64,000 nt of DNA from Bacteroidetes bacterium OLB11 (GCA_001567165.1 LNFQ01000056.1:44931-108930), one strand, 5' to 3'. Positions 48,452 to 59,725 are shown, numbered from the stretch's first letter. The notes: generated by a model not told the origin, from the sequence alone. Made by a program: numbers and translations.

Positions 48452-49592
48452 TTATATTGATTCGCTCAAAGATACAATAGCTTGGACAAATTTTTGCCAA
48501 CTGTATTTTTTCTTTTCTTCTCGAATGGCCTCTGAATATTGTCCATGATTGTTGCTGAAAAATATTTTTATTTTTTGAAGCAATATCATCAGAAGTGGGC
48601 TCGCAGACAAGCCCAACTTGCTCGGGAACTAAAGCCGGCAAGCCACCTACATTTGTAACGATTATCGGTATTTCAAAGTGATATGCCAAAGGGGTTACAC
48701 CGCTTTGTGTAGCATTTTTATAAGGCTGAATTACGCAGTCAGCCACACTCATATAATATCTCACTTCACTATCTGAAATAAATTCGGTTCTTAAAATTAA
48801 TAAGTCTTCAATTTTTAATTCTTGTATCAGATTGAAATAATAATCTTGATTGTCATAAAACTCACCTGCGATTAAAAATTTGATTGAATGATTATCAAAA
48901 TATTTTTCTTTTTTTAAAATTGAAATTGCTTGAAATAGTAAATCAAGTCCTTTGTATTTTCTAATAAAACCAAAAAATAAAACGATAGAATATGTTGGGT
49001 CGATTTTTAAAAAATGAGCTGCCTCTTCTTTGGAAGTTTTATCTCCGAAATTATCATATAGTGGGTGTGCTAATTGTATTGATGGCTTTGAACTTATTTG
49101 CTGTATATCTTTTAAAACTTTTGCACTCATCGTCACAAATGCATCAATTGGTTTTATAAAATAGTGGGTAAATAGGTTGTCTCCGATCCTTTTTTCATGA
49201 GGAATTAAATTATCTGCGATGCATATAATTTTTGTTTTGTGATTGCGTTTTACGATTCTTAAAATTGTACCTAAGCAAGGTCCCATAAAGGGTAGCCAGT
49301 ATCGAACAAAAATAATATCTGCTTTTTTATTTTTTAATTCTCTTCCAACTTTTAACCAATTGAGTGGATTGATTGAATTTATTTTCACTCGAATTTTTAT
49401 ATCTTTAGGAGCAGGCTCGTTGGAATATTGTGTTTTTCCTGGAAATAAAAAAGAAGGATATTGCAAAGAAAAAGAATAGATTTCTGAATTTGCATTTTCA
49501 TTTTGAAAAGCCCTTGCCATTCGTTCATTGAAAGAGGAAAGCCCTCCTCTAAGTGGATAAGCCGGACCGATAATGATAATTTTTTTATTCAT
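48452..49592 (-). CDS. Glycosyltransferase family 4 (GT-B), one frameshift near the C-terminus
   Basis: About 380 residues from ATG 49592 (MNKKIIIIGPAYPLRGGLSS). The N-terminal Rossmann half has the glycine-rich PLRGGLSSFNERMA, and the C-terminal half has the donor-site IVLFFGFIRKYKGLDLLFQA and the GT4 motif VADCVIQPYKNATQSGVTPL with a conserved Glu region later in VPEQVGLVCEP. One extra base in the T6 run 48571-48576 shifts the end; corrected it reads SKIKIFFSNNHGQYSEAIRE and WQKFVQAIVSLSESI, stopping at 48452. This normal tail also leaves a tidy 13-base gap to the kinase. Probably transfers a sugar to a lipid-linked glycan. Confidence 0.85.
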
Positions 49593-49628
49593 AGAAAAAA
49601 TGAAAGATATGCAAGATAGAAAAAACAT

Positions 49629-50498
49629 TTAGAAGTCTGGTGCATTTTGATAATATCCATGGAGAGTGATACATTGCATTGCTTCTTTGACATCATGCAC
49701 TCTAAGAATGTTTGCTCCATTTTGAAGTGCCATAAAATGCAAAGCACTTGTTCCATTGAGAGCGTCTTGAGGTTGAATTTGAAGTGGTTTTGCAATCATT
49801 GATTTTCTTGAAATGCCTACTAGGATGGGCTTTTGAAGTTGTTTAAAAAATGCAAGTTGTTTTAGAAGTTGGTAGTTATGTGCAATGGTTTTACCAAACC
49901 CAAACCCAACATCCAAAATAACATCATGAAGATTTTTTTGTTTGAAATGAGCTATATGTTTACTAAAATAATCGAAGATATCTAAAGTGACATTTTCATA
50001 TTGGGGATTCACTTGCATCATTCGAGGGGTGCCTTGTTTGTGCATAGCGATATAGGGTGTTTGGAATTTTGTACAAACTGAAATGATGTTATTATCTTCA
50101 TCTCCAGCACTAATATCATTCACAATGTCAGCACCAGCAAGTATGGCTTCTTTTGCCACACGACTTCGATATGTGTCAATAGAAATAAAGGATTCAGGGA
50201 ATTGTTTTTTTAATGAAGATACAATGGGAATTACTCTTTTGCACTCTTCATCTTCGCTAATTTCTTCGGCACCGGGACGGGTACTCATTCCACCAACATC
50301 AATGATTTTAGCTCCATCTTGTATCATTTTTTCAGAGAGCATTAATATTTCAGAAAGGGAAGAATTTTTTCCTTGATTGTATAATGAATCAGGTGTGGCA
50401 TTGATGATACCCATTACAATTGGCTTGTTGATGATGAGTAACCGACCTTTGCAGTTGATTGAAAAAGGCTGTTGTTTTTTATCTGTAAATTTTCCCAC
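49629..50498 (-). CDS. folP: Dihydropteroate synthase
   Basis: A 289-residue TIM-barrel enzyme that joins p-aminobenzoate to dihydropterin pyrophosphate in folate synthesis; the target of sulfonamides. Motifs: PIVMGIINATPDSLYNQGKN, AKIIDVGGMSTRPGAEEISE, FISIDTYRSRVAKEAI, ADIVNDISAG, ILDVGFGFGKTIAHNYQLLK and LVGISRKSMI, ending with LRVHDVKEAMQ. The usual DPGFGFGK reads DVGFGFGK, a mild change. It starts 8 bases after the TonB receptor ends, an unexpected operon partner. Confidence 0.96.
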   Translation of the reverse strand: MGKFTDKKQQPFSINCKGRLLIINKPIVMGIINATPDSLYNQGKNSSLSEILMLSEKMIQDGAKIIDVGGMSTRPGAEEISEDEECKRVIPIVSSLKKQFPESFISIDTYRSRVAKEAILAGADIVNDISAGDEDNNIISVCTKFQTPYIAMHKQGTPRMMQVNPQYENVTLDIFDYFSKHIAHFKQKNLHDVILDVGFGFGKTIAHNYQLLKQLAFFKQLQKPILVGISRKSMIAKPLQIQPQDALNGTSALHFMALQNGANILRVHDVKEAMQCITLHGYYQNAPDF

Positions 50499-50506
50499 TT
50501 TTCATT

Positions 50507-52882
50507 TTAGTTAAATTTAAAATTATAAGTGATACTAGGCAAGATCGGGAAAATAGAAACTTGTTTTACTTTCATTTCTACTTTATTTCCGCTTCCTAAT
50601 CCTCCACTTACATCAAGATAAACAAGGTATGGGTTTTGTCTGCTATAAACATTATAGATTGAAAATGTCCAGCTTCCTTTAATTTTTTTAGTGCTTCCGC
50701 CTTTAGGTGTATAGATGGCTGCTAGGTCTAAACGATGGTATGCAGGTAAGCTGTAATTATTGATTTTACTGTATTCTTGAAAGATTTGATTGTCGATATA
50801 GTATAAGCTAGTTGGTAGGGTGACTCTACTTCCTGAGCCGTAAATAAAGACTGCAGACAAGCTCAATTTTTTATTAAGTTCGTAAGATGAAGTGATAGAG
50901 ATATTATGTCTTTGATCATATTTAGCCGGAAAAGGTTCTCCCAAATTGAGTTGTGCAAAATTACGATAAGTCCAAGAAAGAGTATAGCCCAGCCAGCCTG
51001 TCCATTTACCTTTTGTTTTATTGATAAAAAATTCAGCACCATAAGCGTATCCTTTTCCAAAAACAAAATCGTAATCCACATCTCTTAATGATGAAGGAAC
51101 ATAACCTTCTCGATATTCGATTAAATTTTTCATGTCTTTGTAATACACTTCCACTGAGGTTTCTAGTTTATTATCCAGGAAATTTTTAAAAGCTCCGATG
51201 CTGTATTGCCATGCTTTTTGAGGTCGAACTAAATAAGTACTTGGGCTCCAAATATCGGTGGGAAGGGTAGAGCCGTTGTTGCTTACTAAATGGAGGTATT
51301 GATATGTTTTAGCAGCACTCAATTTAATAGATGTGTTGTCATCTATTTCATATCGGATATTTAAACGAGGTTCAATGCCACCATAGCTTTTCACAATTTC
51401 ACCACTATGATAAACGGTGCTATCGGTTTTGTTTAGGTTTTGATCAAAAGTGTATTGAGTGTAAGGACCGATTTGCATAAATTGAGAATAACGAGCACCC
51501 ACATTGATTTTTATTTTAGGACCTAAATCAAATTCATCTAATGCATAAACTCCTAATTCGTGAGCATATTTTTTTAAGGCTTGATTAGGATTAAATTCTT
51601 CTCCTTCTGACTCTCCAGTTACGGTGCTCGGTGTGAATGTGTGATAAGTATATTGCCCTCCAAATTTAAAATTATGATTGAATTTACTGTAATAATCAAA
51701 ATCTAGTTTTGCACCTAAATCTTGAATACCTGATGACATTTTAATTTTGAAAGTGGGCTGTCCTCCATTGAATGCAAAATTGTAATCATTATACATCAAT
51801 GTTGTATTTAGGAATAGTTTGTTTGTAAACTCGTGATTCCAACGGAGAGTAGCAGTGCTGTTTCCCCATGGTACTTTCACACTAAAAGTTTGACCTTTGT
51901 TTGCAAAAGAAAAGACATCTTTTCCAAAATAACCACTTAAATAAATTCGGTCTCTAGAAGAAAGGATATAATTCATTTTAGCATTTAAATCATAAAAGTA
52001 ATAGCCAGAATTTTTGAAAGTACTATTTTTATTGACCAATGGTTTTATCAAAGCGTCGATATAGGTTCTTCTACCACTTATCATAAATGAGGCTTTGTTT
52101 TTAATAATTGGACCTTGAATTGAAAGTCGTGAAGCGATTAATCCGATGCCCCCATCGACTTGATATTTTTTATTATTTCCTTCTTTCATCACCACATCTA
52201 CTACTGATGACAAGCGACCTCCATAATTAGCAGGAGCTGCACCTTTGATAAGGGTTACATTTTTTAAAGCATCTCCATTAAATACAGAAAAGAAGCCAAA
52301 TAAATGCCCGGTATTATAAACGACTGCATCGTCTAATAGAATTAAATTTTGATCAGGGCCACCACCTCTTACATAAAACCCACTTTGCCCTTCGCCAGCA
52401 GAGCTTACTCCTGGCAATAGTTGTAGTGATTTCATCACGTCAACTTCACCCATGATGACGGGTAGTTTTTTCACATCTTCCATTGAAAGTTGATGCAACC
52501 CCATATCAACACTTTTTACATTTTCATTTTTTCTTACGTCTTTAATGATAATTTCTTTTTGGATTAAATTTTTTTGGAGATAACTCTATATTCAAATTGA
52601 TATCTTTGTTGATATCGATTTCTTGTATATGCTGATCAAACCCAATATAGCTCGCCTTTAGGGTGTATTTACCTTCAGGAATAGAGAGTGAAAAAAAAAC
52701 CATAATTGTTTGCATTCGTCCCCTTTTTCAATTCCAAAATTCCAATGTTTGCACCTGGTAAATTTTCACCACTACTGATATCTTTGACATAGCCACTAAT
52801 GGTGTATTTTTTTTTCTTGCGAATAGTTTATTTTGAAGCAAAAAGCCAATAAAAGAATTAGAATTATTGATTTAAAATTCAT
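50507..52882 (-). CDS. TonB-dependent receptor with carboxypeptidase-like domain, two frameshifts
   Basis: About 791 residues after correction. From ATG 52882 comes the signal peptide MNFKSIILILLLAFCFKINY and SQEKK. Removing one base from the T9 run 52807-52815 gives KYTISGYVKDISSGENLPGA, a carboxypeptidase-like regulatory domain ending near NLNIELSPK. Removing one from the T7 run 52569-52575 gives NLIQKEIIIKDVRKNENVKS and then the plug: LPVIMGEVDVMKSLQLLPGV, SGFYVRGGGPDQNLILLDDA and GGRLSSVVDVVMKEG. The barrel ends ILPSITYNFKFN. Plugs of this type with FYVRGGGPDQN are widespread in Bacteroidota and not tied to a known substrate. It begins the operon containing folP. Confidence 0.87.
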
Positions 52883-52906
52883 TCTATTTTATAATTTAAA
52901 AGTTAG

Positions 52907-52914
52907 CAAATTTA
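52907..52914 (-). promoter_or_regulatory. -7 box of the TonB receptor-folP operon
   Basis: On the minus strand TAAATTTG (52914 to 52907) fits TAnnTTTG and lies 24 bases before ATG 52882, supporting that start. Confidence 0.48.
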
Positions 52915-53372
52915 GGTAGTTTTTTTATATGAAAATGATAAAACTGATATGCTGTGGATTGTAGAAAGTGGAATTGTTGGTAGCTTTCAAATATTTTTAC
53001 AAAGTGTGCTTGTTTAATTTTATGAACACTTTTTTTTGGTATTAACAACACTATATTATTTCCAACACTTAGAATTATTATTACAAGATTCAAAACCTTT
53101 AATAAGAAAGAAAAATTCCTCTCTGATGTTTAGTATTTGATTTTTTTTTAATACATTTTTCTGTGGTTATACTATAATAATTCAATTAAATTGGATGAAT
53201 GATATATCAAAAGATTTTTTATAAAAATTACTCAAAATTTAGTGTAAATTAAATGTAAAAATTGTCTTTGTTATATTAACTATACAATTGTTATTTAAAA
53301 TGTTATGAATATTATTTTATGAAATATATAAAATGCCGCACATAAAGTACTAAAATTTTAAAAAAAATATAT

Positions 53373-53380
53373 TAGATTTG
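53373..53380 (+). promoter_or_regulatory. -7 box upstream of the giant adhesin gene
   Basis: TAGATTTG fits TAnnTTTG. It would give a leader of about 85 bases before ATG 53471, the longest in the window; the leader is A-rich near the start codon, usual for strongly translated Bacteroidota genes. Confidence 0.4.
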
Positions 53381-53470
53381 CTTGTTCAAATTTGTATATT
53401 AATAATAACCATACAATAAGAATACCTGACTTAATTTAAATTAAAAATTTTAAACACAAAACAAAAAAAA

Positions 53471-56400
53471 ATGAAAAAGAAAACTACACTTTTCAAAAAA
53501 ACGCTGAGTATGGCTTTGTTGTTTATTGCATTAGCAATATCGCAAAAATCATATTCGCAAGGGAACGGTGCCACAATCACTGTTCAGGAATCAAGGTGCG
53601 TAGCAACTGGTGTCATCACGGCAAGTGGTGCACAAGGTGTTGGGCCATTTATGTACGACTTTGTAAGCTACCCTGCAGAGTATGCCTACACAGGTCCTTC
53701 TAACAGCAATGTCATTACATCATTGAACCCTGGAAACTATACACTTCGTATTGCAGACCAAGGAGCAGGTGGCTACACTGACTATTCTGTGGTAGTACCT
53801 GGCAATTATGTGGAACCAACTTACAACCCTATTACTACTAATGTAACAAATTGTCAAAATGGTTCAAATGGTACAATTAGTGGCACATTAATCGATGGTC
53901 GTGCTCCTTTTTCTTATGAAATTATTGCTGGACCTATGGGTGTAGGTACAATAAATAATACAGGCACTTTCACTGGCTTACAAGCAGGCACATATTCAGT
54001 GAGAGGTTTTGATAGTTGTGGAAATTTTCAAACTAGACAAGTGACTATAGCAAATTTCACTTTTAGTGTTTCAAACATTCAAGTTACTAAAACAGCTTGT
54101 GGAGAATATTCTTTAAATAGTCTTACAATTAGTCAACCTAGTTTGTCTCATTTTTCATACAAAATTAGAAATACAAACAATGTTGTACTTGCTACTGGAA
54201 ATACACTCCCAATTGCTTTCTCTTATCCAGATGCAAATATTGGAAACGTAAGAGTGTGTGTTGTCGATTCATGTGGAACTGATGTATGCAACTCATTTAC
54301 TGTTAATGATTGGTCTATAACAAGTGCAGTTACTCAGTATGTAGCATGTGATTCATTTACAACACAAAGTGTAACAATCAATGGTTCTCCTATTGGACCG
54401 TTGACTTATGGCTTTGTAAGAGCAGTTGGTGATACAGTATGGGCTGCAGGTGCTCCACCTTATGGTTTTCATTTTCCTACTCCTCATGCTGGATTTTGGG
54501 GATTTAGTGTTGTAAAAGATGCTTGTGGTGTTATTAAAAGAAATCCAAGTTCAAATTATGAAGCTTATATGAGAATGCACGGAAGAATAAGTAATGTTGT
54601 TTATACTTCTTGTTCAACAACAAATCTTACTGTTGAAGCTCAATATTCATATATTCCTCCGGTATCATTTAGTTTAAACGGGGGTGCTCCGGTTACAAAT
54701 GGTAATAATAGTTATACGTTTGATAATTTAACCGATAATAATTATACTATAACAATGACTGATGCTTGTGGTAATACTTATACAGTATATGGAGATATTA
54801 GTCATAACTGGAATTTGCAAGTGACTTATGATAAAATGTGTGAGGATGGAAAATTTAGTGCTAGAGTTGGGGTTAATAGAAGAATGAAATCTCCTGTTAC
54901 TTATGAAAGATGGAATGCTGACTATTCTATTAAATTAGGAGATTTAACTTACATTTCTGGTAGTATTTATAATGCAAGTTATGGTGCAAATGCTTTATAT
55001 ACAACATTACCTTTCGGAAGTCTTGACCCAAATACAACATATCATTATATTGCAACTGATGATTGTGGGCGAACAGATACAGTGACTATAACAACAGGAG
55101 CTGATGGGCATCAACCTAATACAATGTCTGTGAGTGTAACTCCACTTTGTATTTCTAAAGGAAATATTACAATATCTTATAATTCAGATAATCCTACAAG
55201 CAACGCAGTTCGTATAGGAATTAGAAATATAAATAATAATACATTTAGTACGGTAACCAGACCAGATGCAGTAGGTACTTATACATGGACTAATCGAAAT
55301 GCAGGTACTTATCAAATAATGATGAAAAATGATAATTGTAGCGATACTATATTCCAAACTGTTACAATTCAAGAATATGATTTACCAAAATTAAGAAAAT
55401 CAATTGCATTTAATTGTGCTGGTGGTAATCTTCAAATTATCGGTGCTGTGCGTGGTGGATTGGCACCATATACTTATGAAGTATTTGAAACCTTCCCAAC
55501 TAATAATCCTCAGCCACCTCAATCAAGCAATGTATTTGTAATTTCAGGAAACTATACTTTAATTAGATTAAGAGTAGTGGACGCTTGTGGAAACACTTCA
55601 TTGCAAGATGTTGCTGTAAGACCTCCTGCTCAACCAAAAATTTTATTAGATAAACAATTACCTGTATGTAATTTGACTGACTTTACGATGAGTGTTGATA
55701 CTTCATTACCAAATCAAGTTTACGAATGGAAAAATCCAGCAGGAACTGTAATTGGTACTTCTTACTCAGTTTCATTAAACAGTATTACTTTAGCAGATAC
55801 AGGTACATATTCAGTAAGAGTAACTATCCCAGGAACTTGCTATGATAAAACAGCAACATTTAAGCTACGTGGAAAAGACTTCGATTGTATTGCACAATTA
55901 GGAAACTACGTTTGGTTAGATGAAAATAAAAATGGTATTCAAGATGCAAACGAAGTTGGAGTAGCAGGAATAACAGTATCATTATACGACAATAGCAATA
56001 ATTTAATCTCTGCTACAGTAACAGATGCTTATGGAAAATATCTATTTAATAAATTAGCACCAGGTAACTACCATGTAGGATTTACTTTACCAACAAACTA
56101 TGTATTTACTAGCAAAGATCAAGGAGGAAATGATGAATTAGATTCAGATCCAGATCCAGTAACAGGAATGACAGGTAATTATGTATTAGCAATTAGTGAC
56201 AGTAACATGACAGTAGATGCTGGTATATACTTTGTTCAACCAGTTGAAGCTAGTCTTGGTGATTATGTTTGGAACGACTTAAATAAAGATGGTATTCAAG
56301 ATGCTAATGAATTAGGCATATCTGGAGTAACCGTTACTTTGTATGATGTAAATGGTCTTCCAGTAGCAACAACAGTTACAGATGCAACAGGACACTATCT

Positions 56401-59356
56401 ATTTGATAAATTAACACCGGGTACATATAGTGTAGGATTTTCACAACCAATTGGATATGTATTTAGTCCTAAAAACCAAGGTGGTAATAATGCAACAGAT
56501 AGTGATGTTGATCCAATCACAGGAATGACCTCACCAGTTACTATCGTAGCAGGTGAAAACAATTTGACAATTGATGCAGGCTTATATTTACAAAATGCCA
56601 ATACAGCTTCACTAGGAAACTTTGTTTGGAATGATGTAAATAACAATGGTATCCAAGATGCAAACGAAGTAGGTGTGCCAGGAGTAACCGTTACTTTATA
56701 TGCTAACGATGGAATCACTGTTGTATCAACAACAACTACTAATGAATTTGGTTACTATATCTTCAATAATTTAACACCTGATAGCTACATCGTAGGATTC
56801 TCAGGCTTACCAACAGGGTTTTCATTTGTAAGTAACAATCAAGGTGGAGATGATGAATTAGATTCAAATCCTGATCCAGTAACTGGAAAATCAGCAGTGG
56901 TTACATTAAAACCAGGCGACAAAAACATGAGCGTAGATGCTGGTATCCATAACCCAACATTACCAATTGGTGCTCTAGGAGATTTTGTATGGTATGATCA
57001 CAATAACAATGGTATTCAAGATGCAAACGAAAATGGCGTGCCAGGAGTTACTGTTACTCTTTATGATGATATGAATAACATACTAGCAACTACAGCAACT
57101 GATGCTAGAGGGTTCTACTTATTTGACAATTTAGCTGCAGGAAACTATAGAGTAGGATTTAGCAATATCCCTAATGGATATGTATTCACAAAAGTAAATG
57201 AAGGTTCTGATTTGACTGACTCAGATGCAAATCAAGCTACAGGCTTAACTGGTGTTATTACATTAGGAAGCGGTGAAGTAAACTTAACTGTAGATGCTGG
57301 AATCAAAGAATCAATTGGATTATTTGGTACTGCAACTTTAGGAGATAGAGTTTGGGATGACGTAAATAATAACGGAATTCAAGACGAAAATGAAATTGGA
57401 GTATCAGGTGTAACCGTTACGTTATATGCAGCTGACGGAGTAACCGTTATTGCAACTCAAATAACAGATCCATTAGGAAACTACTTATTTACTGGATTAA
57501 ATGAAGGTTCTTATGTAGTTGGATTTAGCAACTTACCAGCAGGATATACATTCAGTGATGCTAACCAAGGTGCTGATGATACAAAAGATGGTGACGTAGA
57601 TGCAACTACAGGTGGCAAAACAGGAATTATCGGATTAAGAGAAGGAGAAGATAACTTAACAATTGACGCTGGTATTCACCAAGCAGCAGGATTGGCAAGT
57701 TTAGGTAATTTCGTATGGTTTGACTTAAACCAAGATGGAATCCAAGACGAAGGAGAACCAGGTGTACCAGGAGTTAGCGTAACATTATACTCTAGTGCTG
57801 GAACTAAATTAGCAACAACAACAACAAATGCTGCTGGTTTATATCAATTTACAGGATTAACTCCAGGCTCATACTATGTTGAATTTACAAACTTACCAGC
57901 AGGATACGAATTTACATTTAAAGGAGCTGGTGGAGATAGTGCTTTAGATAGTGATGCAGATCCTAATACAGGTGAAACAGAGTGGGTAACTCTTGTTTCT
58001 GGTCAAAATTACCCTGATTTGGATGCTGGTATCTTCACTGAAAGAGCAGGATTAGGTAATTTCGTATGGAATGACCTAGATGGAGATGGTATTCAAGATG
58101 CCGGAGAAAATGGAATCCCTGGTGTAACTGTTATTTTATATGCATCTGATGGAATCACTCCAATATCTTCTGCTATTACAGATGCAAACGGATTCTATAC
58201 ATTTATCAACTTAGAACCAGGAACTTATGCAGTAGGATTTAGCAATATCCCAGAAGGTGCAATATTCTCTAGTCGTCATCAAGGTGCAAACAGTGCATTA
58301 GATAGTGACCCAGATCCTATTACAGGAAAAACTCAATTAGTTACTCTTGTTTCAGGTGAATACAATCCAACAATTGATGCTGGTGTTTATATTCCACAAG
58401 GTGCTGGCTTAGGTGACTACGTTTGGTTTGATGCAAACAATGATGGTGTTCAAGATGCAAACGAGTCAGGTGTGCCAGGTGTAACAGTTACATTATATAA
58501 TGGAAATGGAATTGCTATAAAATCTGCAGTTACTGACGGAAGAGGATATTATTCATTCCCTAATCTAACTCCAGGTACTTATAGCGTAGGATTTAGTACT
58601 TTACCTGCTAACATGGCATTCACTTCATCAAATGTAGGAAATGATTCTTTAGATAATGATGTTGTTACTATTGTGAATAATCCTAACGGTAACGGTTTAC
58701 CAGTTTCAGGAAAAACACTACCTATAACTCTTGTTAAAGGTGAATACAACCCAACTATTGATGCAGGATTGAAAATTCAATTCCCATTAGGAGTGGCTGG
58801 TATCAAACTTTATGCAACATTATCTGGAAGTACAGCTAAAGTTGATTGGGTAACTACTAACGAAGAAAATGTAAGTTACTTTGAAATCGAAAGAAGCATT
58901 GACAACAAAAACTTTATTAAAGTTGCTGCTAAAACAGCAGTTGGAAATACTAATGGAGATTACAATTACACTTTAAATGACAACGTATCTACTCTACTTA
59001 AATTAGATGCGATTTACTACAGAATTAAAGCAATCGATATGGATGGTCAATATGTTTACTCAAACATAGCTAGTGTAAGTCCTCTTCATAGTGCAAGCGA
59101 TGAAGTAATTATCTATCCATCTCCATTCCAAGATGATTTGACTATCTCTTACAATGCAAGCGAAAACTCAGAATTAAGTATTGAAATTACTGACTTCTCA
59201 GGAAAAGTTGTATCTAGAAAATCAGCTGATGTTACAATCGGTCAAAACAATATCCTTATTAATAATTTAGGTAATCTTGCAAAAGGAATCTATAATATTA
59301 AAGTAACTGATATTAATACAACTCAAGTTTATGTTAGAAAAGTATTGAAAAAATAA
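53471..59356 (+). CDS. Giant T9SS-secreted adhesin with SprB-like and eight SdrD B-type repeats
   Basis: 1961 residues, unbroken. The signal peptide MKKKTTLFKKTLSMALLFIA through KSYSQ precedes an N-terminal part (about 30-805) of SprB-like and related beta-sandwich repeats with paired cysteines (for example TNVTNCQNGSNGTISGTL, VRGFDSCGNFQTRQVTI). Residues about 808-1767 are eight SdrD B-type domains of about 120 residues, each opening like LGNFVWNDVNNNGIQDANE and ending in TVDAGI, with Asp/Asn loops suited to Ca2+. A fibronectin-like linker (FPLGVAGIKLYATLSGSTAK) and a type A sorting domain (IIYPSPFQDDLTISY...IYNIKVTD) close the protein. It is probably a surface adhesin for gliding or attachment. 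A strong terminator follows. Confidence 0.9.
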   Translation: MKKKTTLFKKTLSMALLFIALAISQKSYSQGNGATITVQESRCVATGVITASGAQGVGPFMYDFVSYPAEYAYTGPSNSNVITSLNPGNYTLRIADQGAGGYTDYSVVVPGNYVEPTYNPITTNVTNCQNGSNGTISGTLIDGRAPFSYEIIAGPMGVGTINNTGTFTGLQAGTYSVRGFDSCGNFQTRQVTIANFTFSVSNIQVTKTACGEYSLNSLTISQPSLSHFSYKIRNTNNVVLATGNTLPIAFSYPDANIGNVRVCVVDSCGTDVCNSFTVNDWSITSAVTQYVACDSFTTQSVTINGSPIGPLTYGFVRAVGDTVWAAGAPPYGFHFPTPHAGFWGFSVVKDACGVIKRNPSSNYEAYMRMHGRISNVVYTSCSTTNLTVEAQYSYIPPVSFSLNGGAPVTNGNNSYTFDNLTDNNYTITMTDACGNTYTVYGDISHNWNLQVTYDKMCEDGKFSARVGVNRRMKSPVTYERWNADYSIKLGDLTYISGSIYNASYGANALYTTLPFGSLDPNTTYHYIATDDCGRTDTVTITTGADGHQPNTMSVSVTPLCISKGNITISYNSDNPTSNAVRIGIRNINNNTFSTVTRPDAVGTYTWTNRNAGTYQIMMKNDNCSDTIFQTVTIQEYDLPKLRKSIAFNCAGGNLQIIGAVRGGLAPYTYEVFETFPTNNPQPPQSSNVFVISGNYTLIRLRVVDACGNTSLQDVAVRPPAQPKILLDKQLPVCNLTDFTMSVDTSLPNQVYEWKNPAGTVIGTSYSVSLNSITLADTGTYSVRVTIPGTCYDKTATFKLRGKDFDCIAQLGNYVWLDENKNGIQDANEVGVAGITVSLYDNSNNLISATVTDAYGKYLFNKLAPGNYHVGFTLPTNYVFTSKDQGGNDELDSDPDPVTGMTGNYVLAISDSNMTVDAGIYFVQPVEASLGDYVWNDLNKDGIQDANELGISGVTVTLYDVNGLPVATTVTDATGHYLFDKLTPGTYSVGFSQPIGYVFSPKNQGGNNATDSDVDPITGMTSPVTIVAGENNLTIDAGLYLQNANTASLGNFVWNDVNNNGIQDANEVGVPGVTVTLYANDGITVVSTTTTNEFGYYIFNNLTPDSYIVGFSGLPTGFSFVSNNQGGDDELDSNPDPVTGKSAVVTLKPGDKNMSVDAGIHNPTLPIGALGDFVWYDHNNNGIQDANENGVPGVTVTLYDDMNNILATTATDARGFYLFDNLAAGNYRVGFSNIPNGYVFTKVNEGSDLTDSDANQATGLTGVITLGSGEVNLTVDAGIKESIGLFGTATLGDRVWDDVNNNGIQDENEIGVSGVTVTLYAADGVTVIATQITDPLGNYLFTGLNEGSYVVGFSNLPAGYTFSDANQGADDTKDGDVDATTGGKTGIIGLREGEDNLTIDAGIHQAAGLASLGNFVWFDLNQDGIQDEGEPGVPGVSVTLYSSAGTKLATTTTNAAGLYQFTGLTPGSYYVEFTNLPAGYEFTFKGAGGDSALDSDADPNTGETEWVTLVSGQNYPDLDAGIFTERAGLGNFVWNDLDGDGIQDAGENGIPGVTVILYASDGITPISSAITDANGFYTFINLEPGTYAVGFSNIPEGAIFSSRHQGANSALDSDPDPITGKTQLVTLVSGEYNPTIDAGVYIPQGAGLGDYVWFDANNDGVQDANESGVPGVTVTLYNGNGIAIKSAVTDGRGYYSFPNLTPGTYSVGFSTLPANMAFTSSNVGNDSLDNDVVTIVNNPNGNGLPVSGKTLPITLVKGEYNPTIDAGLKIQFPLGVAGIKLYATLSGSTAKVDWVTTNEENVSYFEIERSIDNKNFIKVAAKTAVGNTNGDYNYTLNDNVSTLLKLDAIYYRIKAIDMDGQYVYSNIASVSPLHSASDEVIIYPSPFQDDLTISYNASENSELSIEITDFSGKVVSRKSADVTIGQNNILINNLGNLAKGIYNIKVTDINTTQVYVRKVLKK
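55892..58773 (+). repeat. Eight tandem SdrD B-type domain repeats
   Basis: Units start at about 55892, 56249, 56606, 56972, 57332, 57695, 58046 and 58403, with steps of 351 to 366 bases. The first three steps include two of exactly 357 bases. The GIQDANE block is conserved at protein level in all eight with small changes (GIQDENE, GIQDEGE, GIQDAGE, GVQDANE). DNA similarity is moderate, so the array is old enough to have diverged. Confidence 0.88.
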
Positions 59357-59375
59357 TAACTAGCTAACAAACATA

Positions 59376-59410
59376 AAAAGAGCTTCTCATTCGAGCAGCT
59401 CTTTTTTTTT
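59376..59410 (+). terminator. Intrinsic terminator of the giant adhesin gene
   Basis: Perfect 9-bp stem, AAAAGAGCT (59376-59384) with AGCTCTTTT (59397-59405), a 12-base loop and a run of T up to 59410. It lies 20 bases after the stop codon. Confidence 0.9.
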
Positions 59411-59725
59411 GTTCAAACGATTTGATGCAATCAATGAAATTTAACTCAGATTATGTATTAAACTTAATTTTATTTTGATGCTCTTACAATTTTGGATAAT
59501 CGCGTTTATTACTACAAATAGTTTAGAATTAATCTAATTGACTACCAACTAGCTAAACTTTTATGTTCTCTATTAAATCACTCTCGAAATATTTTTTCTT
59601 CATTTTGCTAGTTACAAATCACCACTATATTATATTTTCTAATATAGAATATATTTTCAGGTTGAGATTAATTTAGATTTACTTATTTATTTCGAAAATT
59701 ATGTTATTATTTTACACTTGATTTT
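59411..59725. other. Intergenic region upstream of the second mgtE
   Basis: About 315 AT-rich bases. I see no coding frame, no -7 box with a full match close to the ATG, and no recognisable Mg2+ riboswitch (no ykoK-like GC-rich helices). Confidence 0.5.

Larger units (their letters stand above)
52883..53470. other. Long AT-rich intergenic region between divergent genes
   Basis: About 590 bases with very low GC and no credible coding frame. It holds the -7 box of the TonB receptor (52907-52914, minus strand) and that of the giant adhesin (53373-53380). The distance allows regulator binding, but I recognise no operator or RNA. Confidence 0.5.

Noticed and set aside
55892..58773. Regular DNA repeats that might be a CRISPR array
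   Set aside because: The units are about 357 bases, fully coding and diverged; they are protein domains of the adhesin.
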